From Geitlerinema sp. BBD 1991-9 (GTDB lineage: Bacteria > Cyanobacteriota > Cyanobacteriia > Cyanobacteriales > Geitlerinemataceae), in NCBI GenBank assembly GCA_001657325.1, contig LWRO01000011.1, positions 44,606 through 108,605 on the forward strand: DNA of 64,000 nt. Direction: 5' to 3'. A model generated the notes under the pieces. It worked only from the letters and a program-made list of their open reading frames with translations, was not told the DNA's origin and made no database searches. The translations under genes and the position numbers were made by a program. Of this stretch, positions 50,695 through 61,492 are shown piece by piece (position 1 is the stretch's first letter; each line of letters begins with the position of its first letter).

Positions 50695-51209
50695 TCAGCT
50701 TAGGTTATTGGAGGGGGCGAGCGTGACCCCGCGACAGATGGGTTTGACGGGTCGATCGTCGGGTCATGCAAATTCTTGGGTGAGCGATCGAACGGAAAAT
50801 TCTTTCTCAAAGGGTTGACGGTCGGTGAGGTTAGGCAAGGCTTCAGTGAGGGTATTGCCGTAAGCGAGCATTCGATCGCCGTGAAACGGCGGCATGAGAA
50901 GCTTTTTTCTGGCTTGTGTCGCGATCCGTCGAGCAACAATAGAGAATTTTCACCGACGAGAGATCCGAGGATTCCATTGGCGCGACTGGAATCGAATTGT
51001 TGTGCGTCGGCGGTGAGAACTGCTTGAATGTCGGCGGGATGACTGAGAAACACTAAAGCGTTGACGTTGTATCCGAGTCTGGCGTAAAGGTATCGCCAAA
51101 GATCGTGGTATTGCGTTCCATGTAACCGAGTGGGTCGAGAACCCATTCGAGCATTGGCCAGTTGGGAGGTTTTTTGGGGCCGTCAGGTCGTTTCAGGGCA
51201 GGTTTTCAT
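50695..51209 (-). pseudogene. Cytochrome P450 remnant with frameshifts and internal deletion
   Basis: Reading on the minus strand, three frames give connected pieces of one P450. First piece (about 51190-51090): DGPKKPPNWPMLEWVLDPLGYMERN and FGDTFT. Second, after a one-base loss near 51088: ARLGYNVNALVFLSHPADIQAVLTADAQQFDSS to LLGENSLLLLDGSRHKPEK. Third, after a shift at the A6 run (T6 at 50903-50908): KLLMPPFHGDRMLAYGNTL to SLTQEFA and a stop at 50766-50764. In the same frame beyond the stop, KPICRGVTLAPSNNL is the C-terminal end of the family. The whole middle, including the I-helix, ExxR and the haem-Cys loop, is deleted. It cannot make an active enzyme. Confidence 0.85.
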
Positions 51210-51453
51210 GGAAACGGCATTGTTTTTTATTGTGGCATCTCCGTTTGGAAATGACTTTGGGTTGCAAAAACGTCTCCCTCGGAATCGATCGACGTTACGC
51301 TCTTTTTGTAACAAAAAAAAGTAATAACTTCATACAACTTAACATCAGGTTACATAAGTATAGACAATCGATAAGATTTACAACGTTGAATTGACAAATT
51401 CTGCTGACTCTTGACAAATTAGTCCATATTGGCGTAAACACACTGAGTCAGCT

Positions 51454-51888
51454 ATGGAACCGCTATTTCCGCTTGCTCCCCGTTACCGCTTAGATGACGA
51501 AAACCCTTGGTTGCGCGGCATCGATCCCGCTCGTCGGTATTGGTTGTGGGTGAACGGGGACGATACTGTATGCACGACGGTTCCGGGTCTATCCGTGTCG
51601 AGTTTTGGCGAGTTCAAACAGGCAATTTTGCGATTTCGCGATTTGCAATCGGGCGATCGAATGGAACTCCGCCGTGTCGTTGGCGGTTGCACGATTCACT
51701 GCATTAGCTCGAACTGCTATGCGATTTCCGATTCGATCGATCGCGCCCCCGTCTGGCATTTGTTCGATCGAGAAACGCTCGAAAGCCTCTTGATGACGGC
51801 ACATCCTGATTGGCAGTGCGCGCCGAGCGACATCGAACTCGGACGGGATTTAATGGAACAGATGTTCGCTCGATCGATGGCTGCTTAA
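51454..51888 (+). CDS. Conserved hypothetical protein, 144 aa
   Basis: Soluble, not recognised: MEPLFPLAPRYRLDDENPWLRG, a beta-rich middle (RRYWLWVNGDDTVCTTVPGLSVSSFGEFKQAILRF) and three Cys. The last 4 bp overlap the convergent CTDH gene. Two copies of TTGACAAATT (51391-51400 and 51411-51420) lie just upstream and look like a duplicated -35 or operator. Function unknown. Confidence 0.6.
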   Translation: MEPLFPLAPRYRLDDENPWLRGIDPARRYWLWVNGDDTVCTTVPGLSVSSFGEFKQAILRFRDLQSGDRMELRRVVGGCTIHCISSNCYAISDSIDRAPVWHLFDRETLESLLMTAHPDWQCAPSDIELGRDLMEQMFARSMAA

Positions 51889-52295
51889 GCGAACCGTTTG
51901 AGTCCGAGCAATTCCTGCGGCGATGCGACGAGCTGGATTTTCGCACCGAGCAGTTGTGACGTTGCATCGAGGCGAAACAGCCAAGTGACGTTCACGCCAA
52001 ACAAGGGCATTTTGACCTTTCCAGCAATTTTGACGAGGCGAGTTCCGTCTTCGAGGGTTTCTACCTCACCACGTTGGGGGAGGCAACAAATCCCTTCGGC
52101 TTCGTCTTGCAGGTATTGCTCGATCTCTTCTCGTCCAACCACGGCTTCTGTAAAGGGAGGGTGAAGTTCTCCCCGTTCGGCGAACAGACTGGCGGTTCGA
52201 TCGAACGCACCTGCGTTGAGCGTTTCAAAATACTGACAAACAACGGGTTCGTCAATTCCCAAAATCGCGATGGCGTTATTCCGTGTGGCAGTCAT
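51885..52295 (-). CDS. OCP C-terminal-domain homologue (CTDH), carotenoid carrier
   Basis: 136 residues, NTF2-like fold equal to the C-terminal domain of orange carotenoid protein. Aligning by eye: Tyr in VCQYFETLNAGAFD matches OCP Tyr201 and Trp in NVTWLFRLD matches Trp288, the residues that hydrogen-bond the carotenoid carbonyl. Such CTDH proteins bind a keto-carotenoid, dimerise and deliver it to HCP. A pair of Cys (GICCLPQRG) is present. Start ATG 52293-52295. It lies downstream of HCP on the same strand, with a terminator between, so partial read-through or separate promoters are expected. Confidence 0.9.
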   Translation of the reverse strand: MTATRNNAIAILGIDEPVVCQYFETLNAGAFDRTASLFAERGELHPPFTEAVVGREEIEQYLQDEAEGICCLPQRGEVETLEDGTRLVKIAGKVKMPLFGVNVTWLFRLDATSQLLGAKIQLVASPQELLGLKRFA

Positions 52296-52380
52296 AGCAA
52301 TTTACAAGTTACGGTTTGCGATTGGAAGAATTGGAGAATTTACAATTTCTCCCCACTCGGTCGTCACCTCACGACTCCCA

Positions 52381-52420
52381 AAAAAAAGATGAAGGAAAGT
52401 CAAAAAATTCCTTCATCTTT
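52381..52420 (-). terminator. Terminator between HCP and CTDH
   Basis: AAAGATGAAGGAA (minus strand, 52420-52408) pairs perfectly with its complement (52397-52385), 10-nt loop, followed on the minus strand by a run of seven T. It is placed 24 bp after the HCP stop and upstream of CTDH. Confidence 0.85.
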
Positions 52421-52443
52421 AAATAGAAAGTTAAGAGAGTAAG

Positions 52444-52947
52444 TTACGAAAGCGGGTCGATGCCCATACCGATTACAGCTTGACGGAGAATGGAGATCTG
52501 TTGGCTGAAATCGGCTTTCGTGACGAGGACGTTCAGGATTTCACGTGCGGGAGCGGACAGGCGATACCCTTGAGGAACGCCGATGACGGTTCCTTCATCC
52601 ATCCACTGAGCCAGACGATACCAAAAAGCTAATTTGGTGTTGACACTGAAGGCTCCGTAAGCACGGCTCACCGGAGTGCTGCGCCGAGCGGCGAGGTCGC
52701 GCATGACCTGGAGCTGTTCGCTCGGTTCCATTGCTTTGATTTGCTCGAGCAGTCCTTCAGCCAGGTGTAGACGAGCGGCACCCGGAGCTGCAGGCGTGAT
52801 GGATTTACCCATTTCGGTGTAGACGAACCAGAGGAGTCCGAGTTGGTCGTCTACAGATAGGCGTTGGAAGCGAGCGGAAACAGCAGGAACGAGTTCCGAG
52901 GTTTCGACAACGAAGAGCGTGGCGTTAGAAGCTGTCGCGTATGCCAT
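52444..52947 (-). CDS. Helical carotenoid protein (OCP N-terminal-domain homologue)
   Basis: 167 residues, all-helical; equals the N-terminal domain of orange carotenoid protein. Residues expected around the carotenoid are conserved: LLWFVYTEMGKSITP (Trp41/Tyr44 of OCP), TKLAFWYRLAQ (Trp110), and ISILRQAVIGMG (Arg155, which in OCP contacts the C-terminal domain and phycobilisome). HCPs quench phycobilisomes or singlet oxygen depending on the clade; the neighbouring CTDH and the arrangement are like the HCP4/CTDH pairs of other strains (inference). No full-length OCP is seen in the window. Start ATG 52945-52947. Confidence 0.9.
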   Translation of the reverse strand: MAYATASNATLFVVETSELVPAVSARFQRLSVDDQLGLLWFVYTEMGKSITPAAPGAARLHLAEGLLEQIKAMEPSEQLQVMRDLAARRSTPVSRAYGAFSVNTKLAFWYRLAQWMDEGTVIGVPQGYRLSAPAREILNVLVTKADFSQQISILRQAVIGMGIDPLS

Positions 52948-53093
52948 GGTAAAAATCTACCTTTGTCAAGCGGCTACTTCGATCTTGCAAAATTTCTTAA
53001 TAAAAAGCAAATAAGATTAACAAATGAGTTCGATCGAAAATCATAATCAATTCTGCCAAGGGGGTGACAATAGAAGGAGAAGGGTATCGAACG

Positions 53094-53399
53094 ATGTGTG
53101 GTTTAATTGAAGCTGCCAGAATCGGGAATTGGCAAGACCTAGAAATTTTGCTCGTCAACGGGATCGATGCGAACACGACCGACGAGGACGGAACGACCGC
53201 CCTCATCGGCGCAGCTCAAGCTGGACACGCCTCGATCGTGCGTCGTCTGCTCGATGCCGGAGCCAATCCCAACCAAAGCGATCTCAACGGATTCACTCCG
53301 CGTATGGGGGCAGTCGCGACGGGAAACCAAGTACTCGTGCGTTTGCTGTTGCAAGCTGGTGCTGAGATCGACACGATCTCGAAGTCCGAGTTAACGTGA
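53094..53399 (+). CDS. Small ankyrin-repeat protein
   Basis: About 101 residues comprising three ankyrin repeats: CGLIEAARIGNWQDLEILLVNGIDANTTDE, DGTTALIGAAQAGHASIVRRLLDAGANPNQSDL, NGFTPRMGAVATGNQVLVRLLLQAGAEIDT. The motifs (GxTALxxAAxxGH, LLxxGAxxN) are typical. ATG 53094 is preferred because AAGGAGAAGG lies upstream at 53073-53082; the GTG at 53064 would place that ribosome-binding site inside the gene. It is a protein-binding module of unknown partner. Confidence 0.78.
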   Translation: MCGLIEAARIGNWQDLEILLVNGIDANTTDEDGTTALIGAAQAGHASIVRRLLDAGANPNQSDLNGFTPRMGAVATGNQVLVRLLLQAGAEIDTISKSELT

Positions 53400-53432
53400 C
53401 GACTAACCCCTCAATGCCGGAGAGATCGATTC

Positions 53433-54095
53433 TCAGAAACAAGAACCCAGATTCGCGCCACCTTCGGGATAGCCACTCGACACGTAGCCTCGAATGGGCG
53501 CAACCATTTCGACCCAGTTACGCCCGTCGCTTCCAAAAATTTGCTCGATCGGTGCAGCGACGAGAATTTCTTGGTTGAACGCGATCCCTCCGATGCGGGT
53601 AGAGTTTTCTGTGGGTGCACTCCGAACCACTAAACCTTCTTCGACGAGAACCCGACGACAGGCGGTTCCCGTGACGGGAGGACGGGGTTCGGGACGAGGC
53701 GGTTCGGGACGAGGCTGCTGTGGCTGTCCGCCCCAAACGAAGGGTTGGCACATAATCAAGTTGCTTTGTCCGTCCGTGCCGTTATCGATGTATCCTTCAG
53801 CAGGAAAGGTAACGGGAACCCAATTGTGACCTTCCGGCCCTTGGATGGCTTGATAGTTCGGGGCGAGTTGCAGGCGTTCGTTCGGCCCGACGTTGGCAAT
53901 GGCGCGAGAGAAGGGGCTAGGATCGGTTCGAATTGCGAGTCCTTCGTTCGATCCCGATTGGACTTGACGACAGAGCGGGTCGAGTTCTTGGGCGATTTGG
54001 TACGTTGCTGTAGATTGAGGGATCGCAATCGCGGGTGCGGCAAAAACAGAGAGCGATAGAACAACAGATGAAAGATAACGGTGCTTCTCAAACAT
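53433..54095 (-). CDS. Exported protein with two SH3-like domains
   Basis: 220 residues. Signal peptide (YLSSVVLSLSVFAAPAIA, about 1-24), a bacterial SH3 domain (about 38-115; LCRQVQSGSNEGLAIRTDPSPFSRAIANVGPNERLQL), a Pro-rich linker (QPRPEPPRPEPRPP) and a second SH3 domain (about 145-220; CRRVLVEEGLVVRSAPTENSTRIGGIAFNQEIL). Such domains bind peptidoglycan or proteins in the periplasm. No enzymatic domain. Start ATG 54093-54095. Confidence 0.8.
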   Translation of the reverse strand: MFEKHRYLSSVVLSLSVFAAPAIAIPQSTATYQIAQELDPLCRQVQSGSNEGLAIRTDPSPFSRAIANVGPNERLQLAPNYQAIQGPEGHNWVPVTFPAEGYIDNGTDGQSNLIMCQPFVWGGQPQQPRPEPPRPEPRPPVTGTACRRVLVEEGLVVRSAPTENSTRIGGIAFNQEILVAAPIEQIFGSDGRNWVEMVAPIRGYVSSGYPEGGANLGSCF

Positions 54096-54166
54096 CTTTC
54101 ACTCCTCAAATTGTTTCTTCGATCGACCTCATCATACGATTGGGACTCGGGAATTGGAAATCGATC

Positions 54167-54212
54167 GCCAACAAAAAACCCGGCCCTTGAAACGGCCGGG
54201 TTTTTTGTTGGC
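54167..54212. terminator. Bidirectional terminator between SH3 protein gene and ileS
   Basis: Perfect 19-bp arms, GCCAACAAAAAACCCGGCC (54167-54185) and its complement (54194-54212), around an 8-nt loop, with A-run and T-run on the two sides. It lies 17 bp downstream of the ileS stop (minus strand). Confidence 0.9.
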
Positions 54213-54229
54213 GTTTGCCTCTTGCCTTC

Positions 54230-57200
54230 CTAGAACTTGTCTTCCAACGCTTCGACGCAGCGCTCGCAGAGTGTCGGGTGTTCTGCAACGTCTCCGATGT
54301 GGGTGGAATAGTTCCAGCACCGCTCGCACTTTTCACCGTCGGCGTTTAGGATGCCCACCCCGAGGTTATCTTCCAGTGTGCTGTATTCCAGATCTTTTAA
54401 CGCTTCAACAGAATCGACTAATTCCACTTGAGAACAGATGAATAGATAGCGTAGTTCGTCTACACCATTGCCCAAGGTTTCCCCGTTTTGAGCCGATGGC
54501 ATCGGTTCTGTTGCCTCGAGCGCAAGAGGTTCGGGAACTGTGCTGGTGTTGAGTTCGATCGTCGGCTCTGTCCCAATGACTTTTGCTTTCAAGTCGTCGA
54601 TTTGCCGCTGTAACCGCTTGCGATCTTTGTCGAATACGAGGTTGCGAGAGCCAAACCAAAGTGAATAAGCAAAGCCCACTCCGGTAAAGATATCGGGTAA
54701 CAAGATCAAACGATTAACAGCAGCCAGCAAACTCGACGACAGGTAAAGTCCCATGAAGATCGCAAATACGATTGCCAGGTTGCGGAAAATCCGTTTGTAC
54801 GTCCGCCAAAATTCGAGGGCGTAACCCGGTGCGTCCTCGATGAAATCGACAACATCGCGCACGTCGAGGTTTTCCCAATCTGGCAAGGACAGCGCCGAGG
54901 AAGAGCTGGATTCGAGACTGCTCTGCGAAGCCGTTTCGGGGATTTCGACGATTTGAATTTCGGGTTGAGGTTCCGGCTTGGGTTCTCGACGGGGAACAGC
55001 CAGAGTGGGATTCATGTGGCTCAGTTGCTCCCGTTCCACTTCATAGGGAATGTAGAGCAGCACTTTTGCTTCCAACGACGAACCGATACTTTTATCGGCT
55101 CGGGCCCGCTCCATGACTTTGTTCACTTCTGTACGGTAGAAGCGCAAAGTTTGCCAGCGTTTGGCCAGTTCGGGTTGCCGCCATTTCTCATCTAACGCTA
55201 CCCACCCGGCTTCAAACACCGATTTATGGGGCGTGGGGTAGGGCAGATTTTGCCAGATGTCTTCAGCCATGTGGCAGAGAACTGGGGCGATCGATTTGGC
55301 TAAATTTTCCAAAACAATCGCCAAAACGGTCTGACAACTGCGCCGCCGGAACGCATCGGCGGCACTGATGTACAACCGATCTTTGGCAATGTCGAGATAG
55401 AAGTTTGACAAATCGACCACGCAGAAGTTCTGCACGGTTTGGAAGAAGCGAAAAAATTGATAGCTGTCGAAGGCTGCGGTGATTTCATCCATCACTTCGC
55501 AGGTGCGATGGAGAATGTATCGATCGAGTTCCGGCAACTTATCGTAGTCGATCGAATCTGTTTCGGGATTGAAGTCGTGCAAGTTCCCCAACAAAAATCG
55601 CGCTGTATTACGGATTTTGCGGTACACGTCGGACATCTGTTTGAGGATGTTTTTTCCGAGCGGTACGTCGTTGGCGTAATCGACTGAAGACACCCACAAC
55701 CGCAAAACGTCAGCACCGTACGGCGGATCTTGCTTCTGATTTTTTCCTCCGTTGATGGCGATATCGGGATCGACGACATTTCCAAGAGACTTACTCATCT
55801 TCCGTCCCTGTTCGTCGAGAACGAAACCGTGGGTGAGGACGGTTTGGTAGGGGGCGTGTCCGTGAGTTGCAACGCTGGTGAGCAAGCTCGATTGGAACCA
55901 ACCCCGGTGTTGGTCCGATCCTTCGAGGTACAGATTGACGGGATAGCCCAAACCGCGACGTTGGGCGACGGCGGCCCAGGAAGAGCCAGAGTCGAACCAC
56001 ACGTCCATGGTGTCAGTCCCTTTAACGTAGGTGTGTCCGTCGTTGCGGTAGGACTCGGGAAGGAGTTCTTCGACAGGCATTTCCCACCAGGCGTTCGAGC
56101 CTTTTTCAGCAATGATGTCGTGGACGTAATCGATCGTCTCTTTCGTCATCAGGGGTTCGTCTGTTTCCGCGTCGTAAAAAACGGGAATGGGTACGCCCCA
56201 ACTGCGCTGACGAGAAATACACCAGTCCGACCGCTCGCTGACCATTGCCGTGATGCGGTTTTCGCCTTGGGCGGGAATCCACTGGACTTTTTCGATGGCG
56301 TTGAGTGCTGCTTCGCGGAACCCATCGACGGAAGCAAACCATTGCTGTGTCGCCCGAAAGATCGTAGGTTTTTTCGTGCGCCAGTCGTAAGGATATTTGT
56401 GTTCGTAAGGTTCTCGCTTGAGCAGAGAATGCGCTTCGTCTAAGGCTTCGACAATCTTGTCGTTGGCATCTTTCAGGACGTTGAGTCCGGCGAACTCTCC
56501 AGCTTCTTCAGTGAACGTTCCGTTCTCGTCAACGGGGGAGAGGATGGGAAGGTTGTAACGCAGTCCGACGGCGTAGTCTTCTAAACCATGACCGGGAGCC
56601 GTGTGAACGAGACCTGTCCCCGATTCGGTGGTGACGTAATCGCCGCCGATGACGACGGGACTGGCTCGATCGAACAGGGGATGTTGGTACGTGCAGCCTT
56701 CGAGAAGTTCGCCTTTAAAGGTTTCGAGAACTGTGAGTTTCGTTTGGAAGGTGGTGGAGAGTCGATCGATCGCGTCTGCGGCGACGATGAGAAATTTTCC
56801 AGCCGCTGACTCGAACTCTAGACCCGTTTCGACGATGGCGTAGGTCAGTTCGGGGTTAACGCTAACGGCGAGGTTGGCGGGAATCGTCCACGGGGTGGTC
56901 GTCCAGATGGCCGCCCACAAATCGGGCATATAATCTTTGAACCGCACTCGCAAGTTTTCGTTGAGTTCGGTCAGTTGAAAGGCAGCGTAAACACTCGGCG
57001 AAACGTGGCCTTCGGGATACTCGAGTTCGGCTTCGGCGAGGGCGGTTTTGGAACTCGGACTCCAGTGAACCGGCTTGTGTCCCCGGTAGATATAGCCCTT
57101 GAGTGCCATTTCGCCAAATACAGCAATTTGGGCAGCTTCGTATTCGGGTGTCAAAGTGAGATAGGGACGATCCCAATCGCCCCAAACGCCGTATCGTTTG

Positions 57201-57631
57201 AAGTTTTTGCGTTGTTCGTCGACCGTTTTGAGGGCGAATGCTTCAGCTTTGGCCCGCAGGGTTAACGGGGTCAGTTTTTGCCGTTCTTCGCTGCTGAGTT
57301 TTTGCAGGACTTTCAGCTCGATGGGTAAACCGTGACAGTCCCAACCGGGAACGTAGCGAACTTTGCTGCCTCGTAAGAGCTGGTAGCGGTTGATAACGTC
57401 TTTGAGAATTTTGTTGAGGGCGTGACCGATATGTAGCGAACCGTTGGCATAGGGGGGGCCATCGTGCAGGACGAAAGGATCGCCGGGGTTGTTCTGGGAG
57501 AGGTTCTGGTAAATCTGGCGATCTTCCCAAAATTGTTGGAGTTCGGGTTCTCGTTGGACGGCGTTCGCCCGCATTCCAAACCCGGTCTGAGGTAAATTGA
57601 CGGTATCCTTGTAACGCTTCTCTTCTGCCAC
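54230..57631 (-). CDS. ileS: Isoleucyl-tRNA synthetase with CAAD membrane insert
   Basis: Charges tRNA-Ile. 1133 residues, class I synthetase: HIGH motif [12 protein letters not shown] (about 64), editing domain CP1 (about 200-400), KMSKS motif [10 protein letters not shown] (about 610), anticodon-binding region and a C-terminal zinc domain ([12 protein letters not shown]). Between the anticodon region and the zinc end (about 880-1030) is a CAAD insert: acidic and Pro/Ser-rich linker, an amphipathic segment, then two membrane helices ([25 protein letters not shown] and [20 protein letters not shown]). CAAD is known only in cyanobacteria and plastids and places the enzyme on thylakoid membranes. 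Start ATG 57629-57631. Confidence 0.95.
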   Translation of the reverse strand: MAEEKRYKDTVNLPQTGFGMRANAVQREPELQQFWEDRQIYQNLSQNNPGDPFVLHDGPPYANGSLHIGHALNKILKDVINRYQLLRGSKVRYVPGWDCHGLPIELKVLQKLSSEERQKLTPLTLRAKAEAFALKTVDEQRKNFKRYGVWGDWDRPYLTLTPEYEAAQIAVFGEMALKGYIYRGHKPVHWSPSSKTALAEAELEYPEGHVSPSVYAAFQLTELNENLRVRFKDYMPDLWAAIWTTTPWTIPANLAVSVNPELTYAIVETGLEFESAAGKFLIVAADAIDRLSTTFQTKLTVLETFKGELLEGCTYQHPLFDRASPVVIGGDYVTTESGTGLVHTAPGHGLEDYAVGLRYNLPILSPVDENGTFTEEAGEFAGLNVLKDANDKIVEALDEAHSLLKREPYEHKYPYDWRTKKPTIFRATQQWFASVDGFREAALNAIEKVQWIPAQGENRITAMVSERSDWCISRQRSWGVPIPVFYDAETDEPLMTKETIDYVHDIIAEKGSNAWWEMPVEELLPESYRNDGHTYVKGTDTMDVWFDSGSSWAAVAQRRGLGYPVNLYLEGSDQHRGWFQSSLLTSVATHGHAPYQTVLTHGFVLDEQGRKMSKSLGNVVDPDIAINGGKNQKQDPPYGADVLRLWVSSVDYANDVPLGKNILKQMSDVYRKIRNTARFLLGNLHDFNPETDSIDYDKLPELDRYILHRTCEVMDEITAAFDSYQFFRFFQTVQNFCVVDLSNFYLDIAKDRLYISAADAFRRRSCQTVLAIVLENLAKSIAPVLCHMAEDIWQNLPYPTPHKSVFEAGWVALDEKWRQPELAKRWQTLRFYRTEVNKVMERARADKSIGSSLEAKVLLYIPYEVEREQLSHMNPTLAVPRREPKPEPQPEIQIVEIPETASQSSLESSSSSALSLPDWENLDVRDVVDFIEDAPGYALEFWRTYKRIFRNLAIVFAIFMGLYLSSSLLAAVNRLILLPDIFTGVGFAYSLWFGSRNLVFDKDRKRLQRQIDDLKAKVIGTEPTIELNTSTVPEPLALEATEPMPSAQNGETLGNGVDELRYLFICSQVELVDSVEALKDLEYSTLEDNLGVGILNADGEKCERCWNYSTHIGDVAEHPTLCERCVEALEDKF

Positions 57632-57984
57632 AGTTCGCTACCCAGAGACGAAAGAACCACGCCAGACTTTTTCGTGAAAGTCAGACGTGTAGATTTTTAG
57701 ATCTAGAACTTGACAAACTATCGAATAAGGTGTATGCACCTCGAGATTTGTTTGTCAAATATGATGAGACTTTCATTTTAATGTACTATCTCGGCGTTCG
57801 ATCGAGAAAGCGGTGAGGTGTTTCGATCGAACGTCAGTTGCTCGTCACGGCATGACTAGCTACACCACGATCGATCTCACGATAACTATCCAATCGATAC
57901 AATTTGAGGTAGCGTGAAGGACGGATAAAATTCGCCCCGATAAGACAACATTTCGACTATCGATTTTAGAAAAGACTGCCAGCT
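57632..57984. other. Intergenic region between ileS and clpB
   Basis: About 350 bp with divergent genes. A hairpin-forming GACTTTTTCGTGAAAGTC near 57665 lies in the ileS leader. No T-box or known riboswitch pattern was seen. No other gene supported. Confidence 0.4.
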
Positions 57985-60819
57985 ATGCAACCGACTGACC
58001 CGTCAAAGTTTACCGATCGAGCCTGGGATGCCATTGTCACGTCTCAAGACGTGGCCAAACGCTACCGCCATCAAAATTTAGAGGTAGAACACGTCGTCAT
58101 TGCGCTTTTAGAATCGGCGGAACTGTCCCATCAAATCTTACAAAAAGCGGGCATCGAAGCAACGGCTTTGGCACAAAAACTCGATGCGTTTGCCAAACGC
58201 AACCCGCGCGTCGGCATTGTCGAGCAGCTTTATCTCGGGCGACATCTCGACTTGATGCTAGATAAAGCCGAAATTGCGCGGCAGAACTTCGACGATACGC
58301 ACATTTCGATCGAACACCTCCTGTTAGGATTTGCAGAAGACGATCGAATTGGCGGACGAACCCTCAAAGCGCTCAATTCCGATCAGTCGAAACTTGCAGC
58401 AGCTATCAAATCCATTCGCGGAAGTGCGAAAGCAGCCACAAATACGGCCACCCAACCCTCCGACGATCGACACAACGTTTTAGAAAAGTTCGGACGAGAT
58501 CTGACCGAACTGGCACGTTCGGGGAAACTCGATCCGGTGATCGGACGAGACGAGGAAATTCGTCAGATCGTTCAAGTCCTATCGCGACGGCGGAAAAACA
58601 ACCCGGTGTTGATTGGGGAACCCGGAGTCGGAAAAACGGCGATCGTCGAAGCCCTCGCTCAACGCATCGTCAACGGCGACGTACCGGAATCCCTGAAAAA
58701 CCGCCAGTTGATTTCTCTGGACATGGGAAGCTTGATCGCGGGGGCGAAGTTTCGCGGGGAGTTTGAAGAGCGACTTCGATCGGTGATTCGGGAAGTGACA
58801 CATTCAGATGGTCACATCGTTCTATTCATCGACGAGTTGCACACCGTCATCGGTGCAGGAGGTGGCGGTTCTCAAGGCACGATGGATGCGGGAAACCTCC
58901 TAAAACCGATGTTAGGGCGGGGCGAACTGCGGTGTATCGGTGCGACGACGTTAGAGGAATACCGCAAACACATCGAGAAGGATAAAGCGTTAGAACGTCG
59001 ATTTCAACAAGTTTTCGTCCGACAACCGGATGTAGAAGCGACGATCTCGATTTTGCGAGGGTTGAAGGAACGCTACGAAGTTCACCACGGGGTCACGATT
59101 ATCGATTCGGCGCTAGTGGCGGCGGCGACGCTCTCTCATCGCTATGTGAGCGATCGATTTTTACCGGATAAGGCCATCGATCTCATCGACGAAGCGGCGG
59201 CGAAATTGAAAATGGAGATCACTTCCAAGCCGACGGAATTAGAAGATGTCGATCGACGGTTGATGCAGTTGGAGATGGAAAAACTCTCCCTGGAAGCCGA
59301 GGAACAGCGGGGAACGCGGGGGGCGTATTCTTCGGCGCAAGATCGGCTCGATCGAATCCAGTCTGAAATGCAGGAACTCAAACAAAAGCAAGAACACCTC
59401 AGTTCCCAGTGGCAACACGAAAAGCAGCTTCTCGACGAAATTAACGCCCTGAAAGAAGAAGAAGAAAAACTACGGCTGAAAATCGAACAAGCCGAACGCA
59501 ATTACGATTTGAATACGGCGGCGCAGTTGAAATACGGTCGTTTGGAAAAGTTGCAACGCAGTTCGGAAGAGAAAGAAGCGGAACTGTTGAAATTGCAGTC
59601 GGAAGGAGCGGCATTGCTGCGGGAACAAGTCACGGAAGCCGACATCGCCGAAATCGTCGCCAAGTGGACGGGAATTCCCGTGAACAGCCTGCTGGAAACC
59701 GAACGCCAGAAACTCCTGAAACTCGAAGAACAACTGCACCGTCGCGTCGTCGGACAATCGGAAGCTGTGGAAGCCGTCGCGGCGGCGATTCGCCGCGCCC
59801 GTGCCGGTATGAAAGATCCCTCGCGCCCGATCGGATCGTTCCTCTTTATGGGGCCTACGGGTGTTGGTAAAACGGAATTGGCGCGGGCGTTAGCGGGTTC
59901 ACTGTTCGACGATCGAGAGGCACTGGTTCGCATCGATATGTCGGAGTACATGGAAAAACATTCCGTGTCGCGCTTGGTGGGTGCGCCTCCGGGGTACATC
60001 GGTTACGACGAAGGGGGTCAACTGACGGAAGCGGTGCGTCGGATGCCCTATTCGGTGTTGCTGTTTGACGAGGTGGAGAAGGCGCACCCAGACGTTTTTA
60101 ACATTTTATTGCAAGTTCTTGACGACGGACGCATTACGGATTCCCAGGGGCGAACGGTGGATTTTTGTAATACCGTCATCGTCATGACGAGTAATATCGG
60201 GTCGCAATATATTCTCGATGTGGCGGGGAAAGAAGCGGATTACGAGGAGATGCGAAAACGGGTGTACGATGCCCTTCGATCGAACTTTCGACCAGAGTTT
60301 TTGAACCGAGTGGACGATCTGATTATTTTCCACCCCCTCGGAAAGTCTCAGTTACGGGAGATCGTAGGCATTCAAATCGCCCGGATCGAGTCGCTGTTGG
60401 CGGAACAGAAAATTCAAATCGTGTTGTCGGAGTCGGCGAAGGATTACATTGCCGATGTCGGTTACGATCCAGTTTACGGGGCGCGTCCGTTGAAACGGGC
60501 CATTCAGCGAGAGTTGGAAAATCCAATCGCGACCAAATTATTAGAGCTGGAGTTTGGTGCGGGCGATACGATTTATATCGACTGTCCCAAGGGAGAGGGA
60601 ACGCTCGTCTTCGGAAAGAAAACGCCGTTGTTACGAGAAGCGCAATCGGAACCGCCAGTGGAGTTAGACCCCGAACCGCAACCGGAAGCCGATGTGGAAA
60701 GCGAGTCTGAAGCTGTGGCGGTGACGGCAACCGTCGTCGAACCTTACGAACTCGATCGCGCCCGCAGTATCAACGCCGATAAGACGAACTCGGACTCTGA
60801 CGATTTATCTTGGGAGTAG
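57985..60819 (+). CDS. clpB: ClpB disaggregase with acidic C-terminal tail
   Basis: Hsp100 chaperone that rescues aggregated proteins with DnaK. 944 residues: Clp_N repeats, NBD1 with Walker [16 protein letters not shown] (about 212), the coiled-coil middle domain (about 400-530; [19 protein letters not shown] heptads with [10 protein letters not shown]) that distinguishes ClpB from ClpC, NBD2 with Walker [16 protein letters not shown] (about 621), and a D2-small domain. The last 70 residues are an acidic low-complexity tail ([17 protein letters not shown]). No IGF/L loop for ClpP binding is seen, as expected. Cyanobacteria often carry two ClpB; this may be either. Start ATG 57985. Confidence 0.94.
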   Translation: MQPTDPSKFTDRAWDAIVTSQDVAKRYRHQNLEVEHVVIALLESAELSHQILQKAGIEATALAQKLDAFAKRNPRVGIVEQLYLGRHLDLMLDKAEIARQNFDDTHISIEHLLLGFAEDDRIGGRTLKALNSDQSKLAAAIKSIRGSAKAATNTATQPSDDRHNVLEKFGRDLTELARSGKLDPVIGRDEEIRQIVQVLSRRRKNNPVLIGEPGVGKTAIVEALAQRIVNGDVPESLKNRQLISLDMGSLIAGAKFRGEFEERLRSVIREVTHSDGHIVLFIDELHTVIGAGGGGSQGTMDAGNLLKPMLGRGELRCIGATTLEEYRKHIEKDKALERRFQQVFVRQPDVEATISILRGLKERYEVHHGVTIIDSALVAAATLSHRYVSDRFLPDKAIDLIDEAAAKLKMEITSKPTELEDVDRRLMQLEMEKLSLEAEEQRGTRGAYSSAQDRLDRIQSEMQELKQKQEHLSSQWQHEKQLLDEINALKEEEEKLRLKIEQAERNYDLNTAAQLKYGRLEKLQRSSEEKEAELLKLQSEGAALLREQVTEADIAEIVAKWTGIPVNSLLETERQKLLKLEEQLHRRVVGQSEAVEAVAAAIRRARAGMKDPSRPIGSFLFMGPTGVGKTELARALAGSLFDDREALVRIDMSEYMEKHSVSRLVGAPPGYIGYDEGGQLTEAVRRMPYSVLLFDEVEKAHPDVFNILLQVLDDGRITDSQGRTVDFCNTVIVMTSNIGSQYILDVAGKEADYEEMRKRVYDALRSNFRPEFLNRVDDLIIFHPLGKSQLREIVGIQIARIESLLAEQKIQIVLSESAKDYIADVGYDPVYGARPLKRAIQRELENPIATKLLELEFGAGDTIYIDCPKGEGTLVFGKKTPLLREAQSEPPVELDPEPQPEADVESESEAVAVTATVVEPYELDRARSINADKTNSDSDDLSWE

Positions 60820-61492
60820 AGTAGAAATGGGGAGATAGGCTCGAAAAGCTCCCCCTCCTGGGACTTCACGGATATACGATAGTTTTCCGTAGCCAAATAA
60901 CGTGATACTGAGGGGTTCAGCGATCGAAACCTGACTTTTTCGTCGTCTAAGCGACATCGATCGTCACAAACCTAGTGCAGCATCAACCCTAAGGGTACTT
61001 CAAAAAATTGATTCTGGCTCAAAATCCCATGGCTGAAACCCTTGGAATCTCGTTTTTGATTCTCGATAGTAGAGCCTCTTTCTCAATAAGCTTGAATGAA
61101 TCGAGATGCCCATTAAGCTATAGGGTGCGCTCGAGCTCGATCGTACGTTCGGACTGACAGTAAGGACGATATATGGAGACCACGGAAAATGGGACTCAGG
61201 TGTAGGACATAGCAGTCCTAACCGATTCGTAAAATTCTATAAAGATGAAACCTTTGTGGCATAAAGATTATAGTCTCCAACTTTTTTCACAACTCAAACG
61301 GGACTACTATATGCTCAAACCGACCCCTTACCACACTTTGAGTACTCAGTTCTGACAGTTAGCTTCCACTCAGAGGCTTTTCGATCTACTGTTATAAGAT
61401 GCAACCCTGTATTAACCTTGGCAACTTACTCGAATCTGACTTGACTCTCAGTAAATTTGCTAGGTTGTGTGTAGCTTTGGAGAAACTGCGAT
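60820..61492. other. Long intergenic region before the MscS gene
   Basis: About 670 bp. No gene could be supported. It is AT-rich and contains an interrupted palindrome-like segment around 61030-61100. A frame from 61399 is antisense to nothing but overlaps the MscS start and is taken as a shadow. The MscS promoter should lie near 61300-61450. Confidence 0.4.

Noticed and set aside
51885..52947. HCP and CTDH considered as a frameshifted full OCP gene
   Set aside because: Each has its own start codon, the order is HCP then CTDH with a terminator and about 150 bp between, and neither has a linker remnant.
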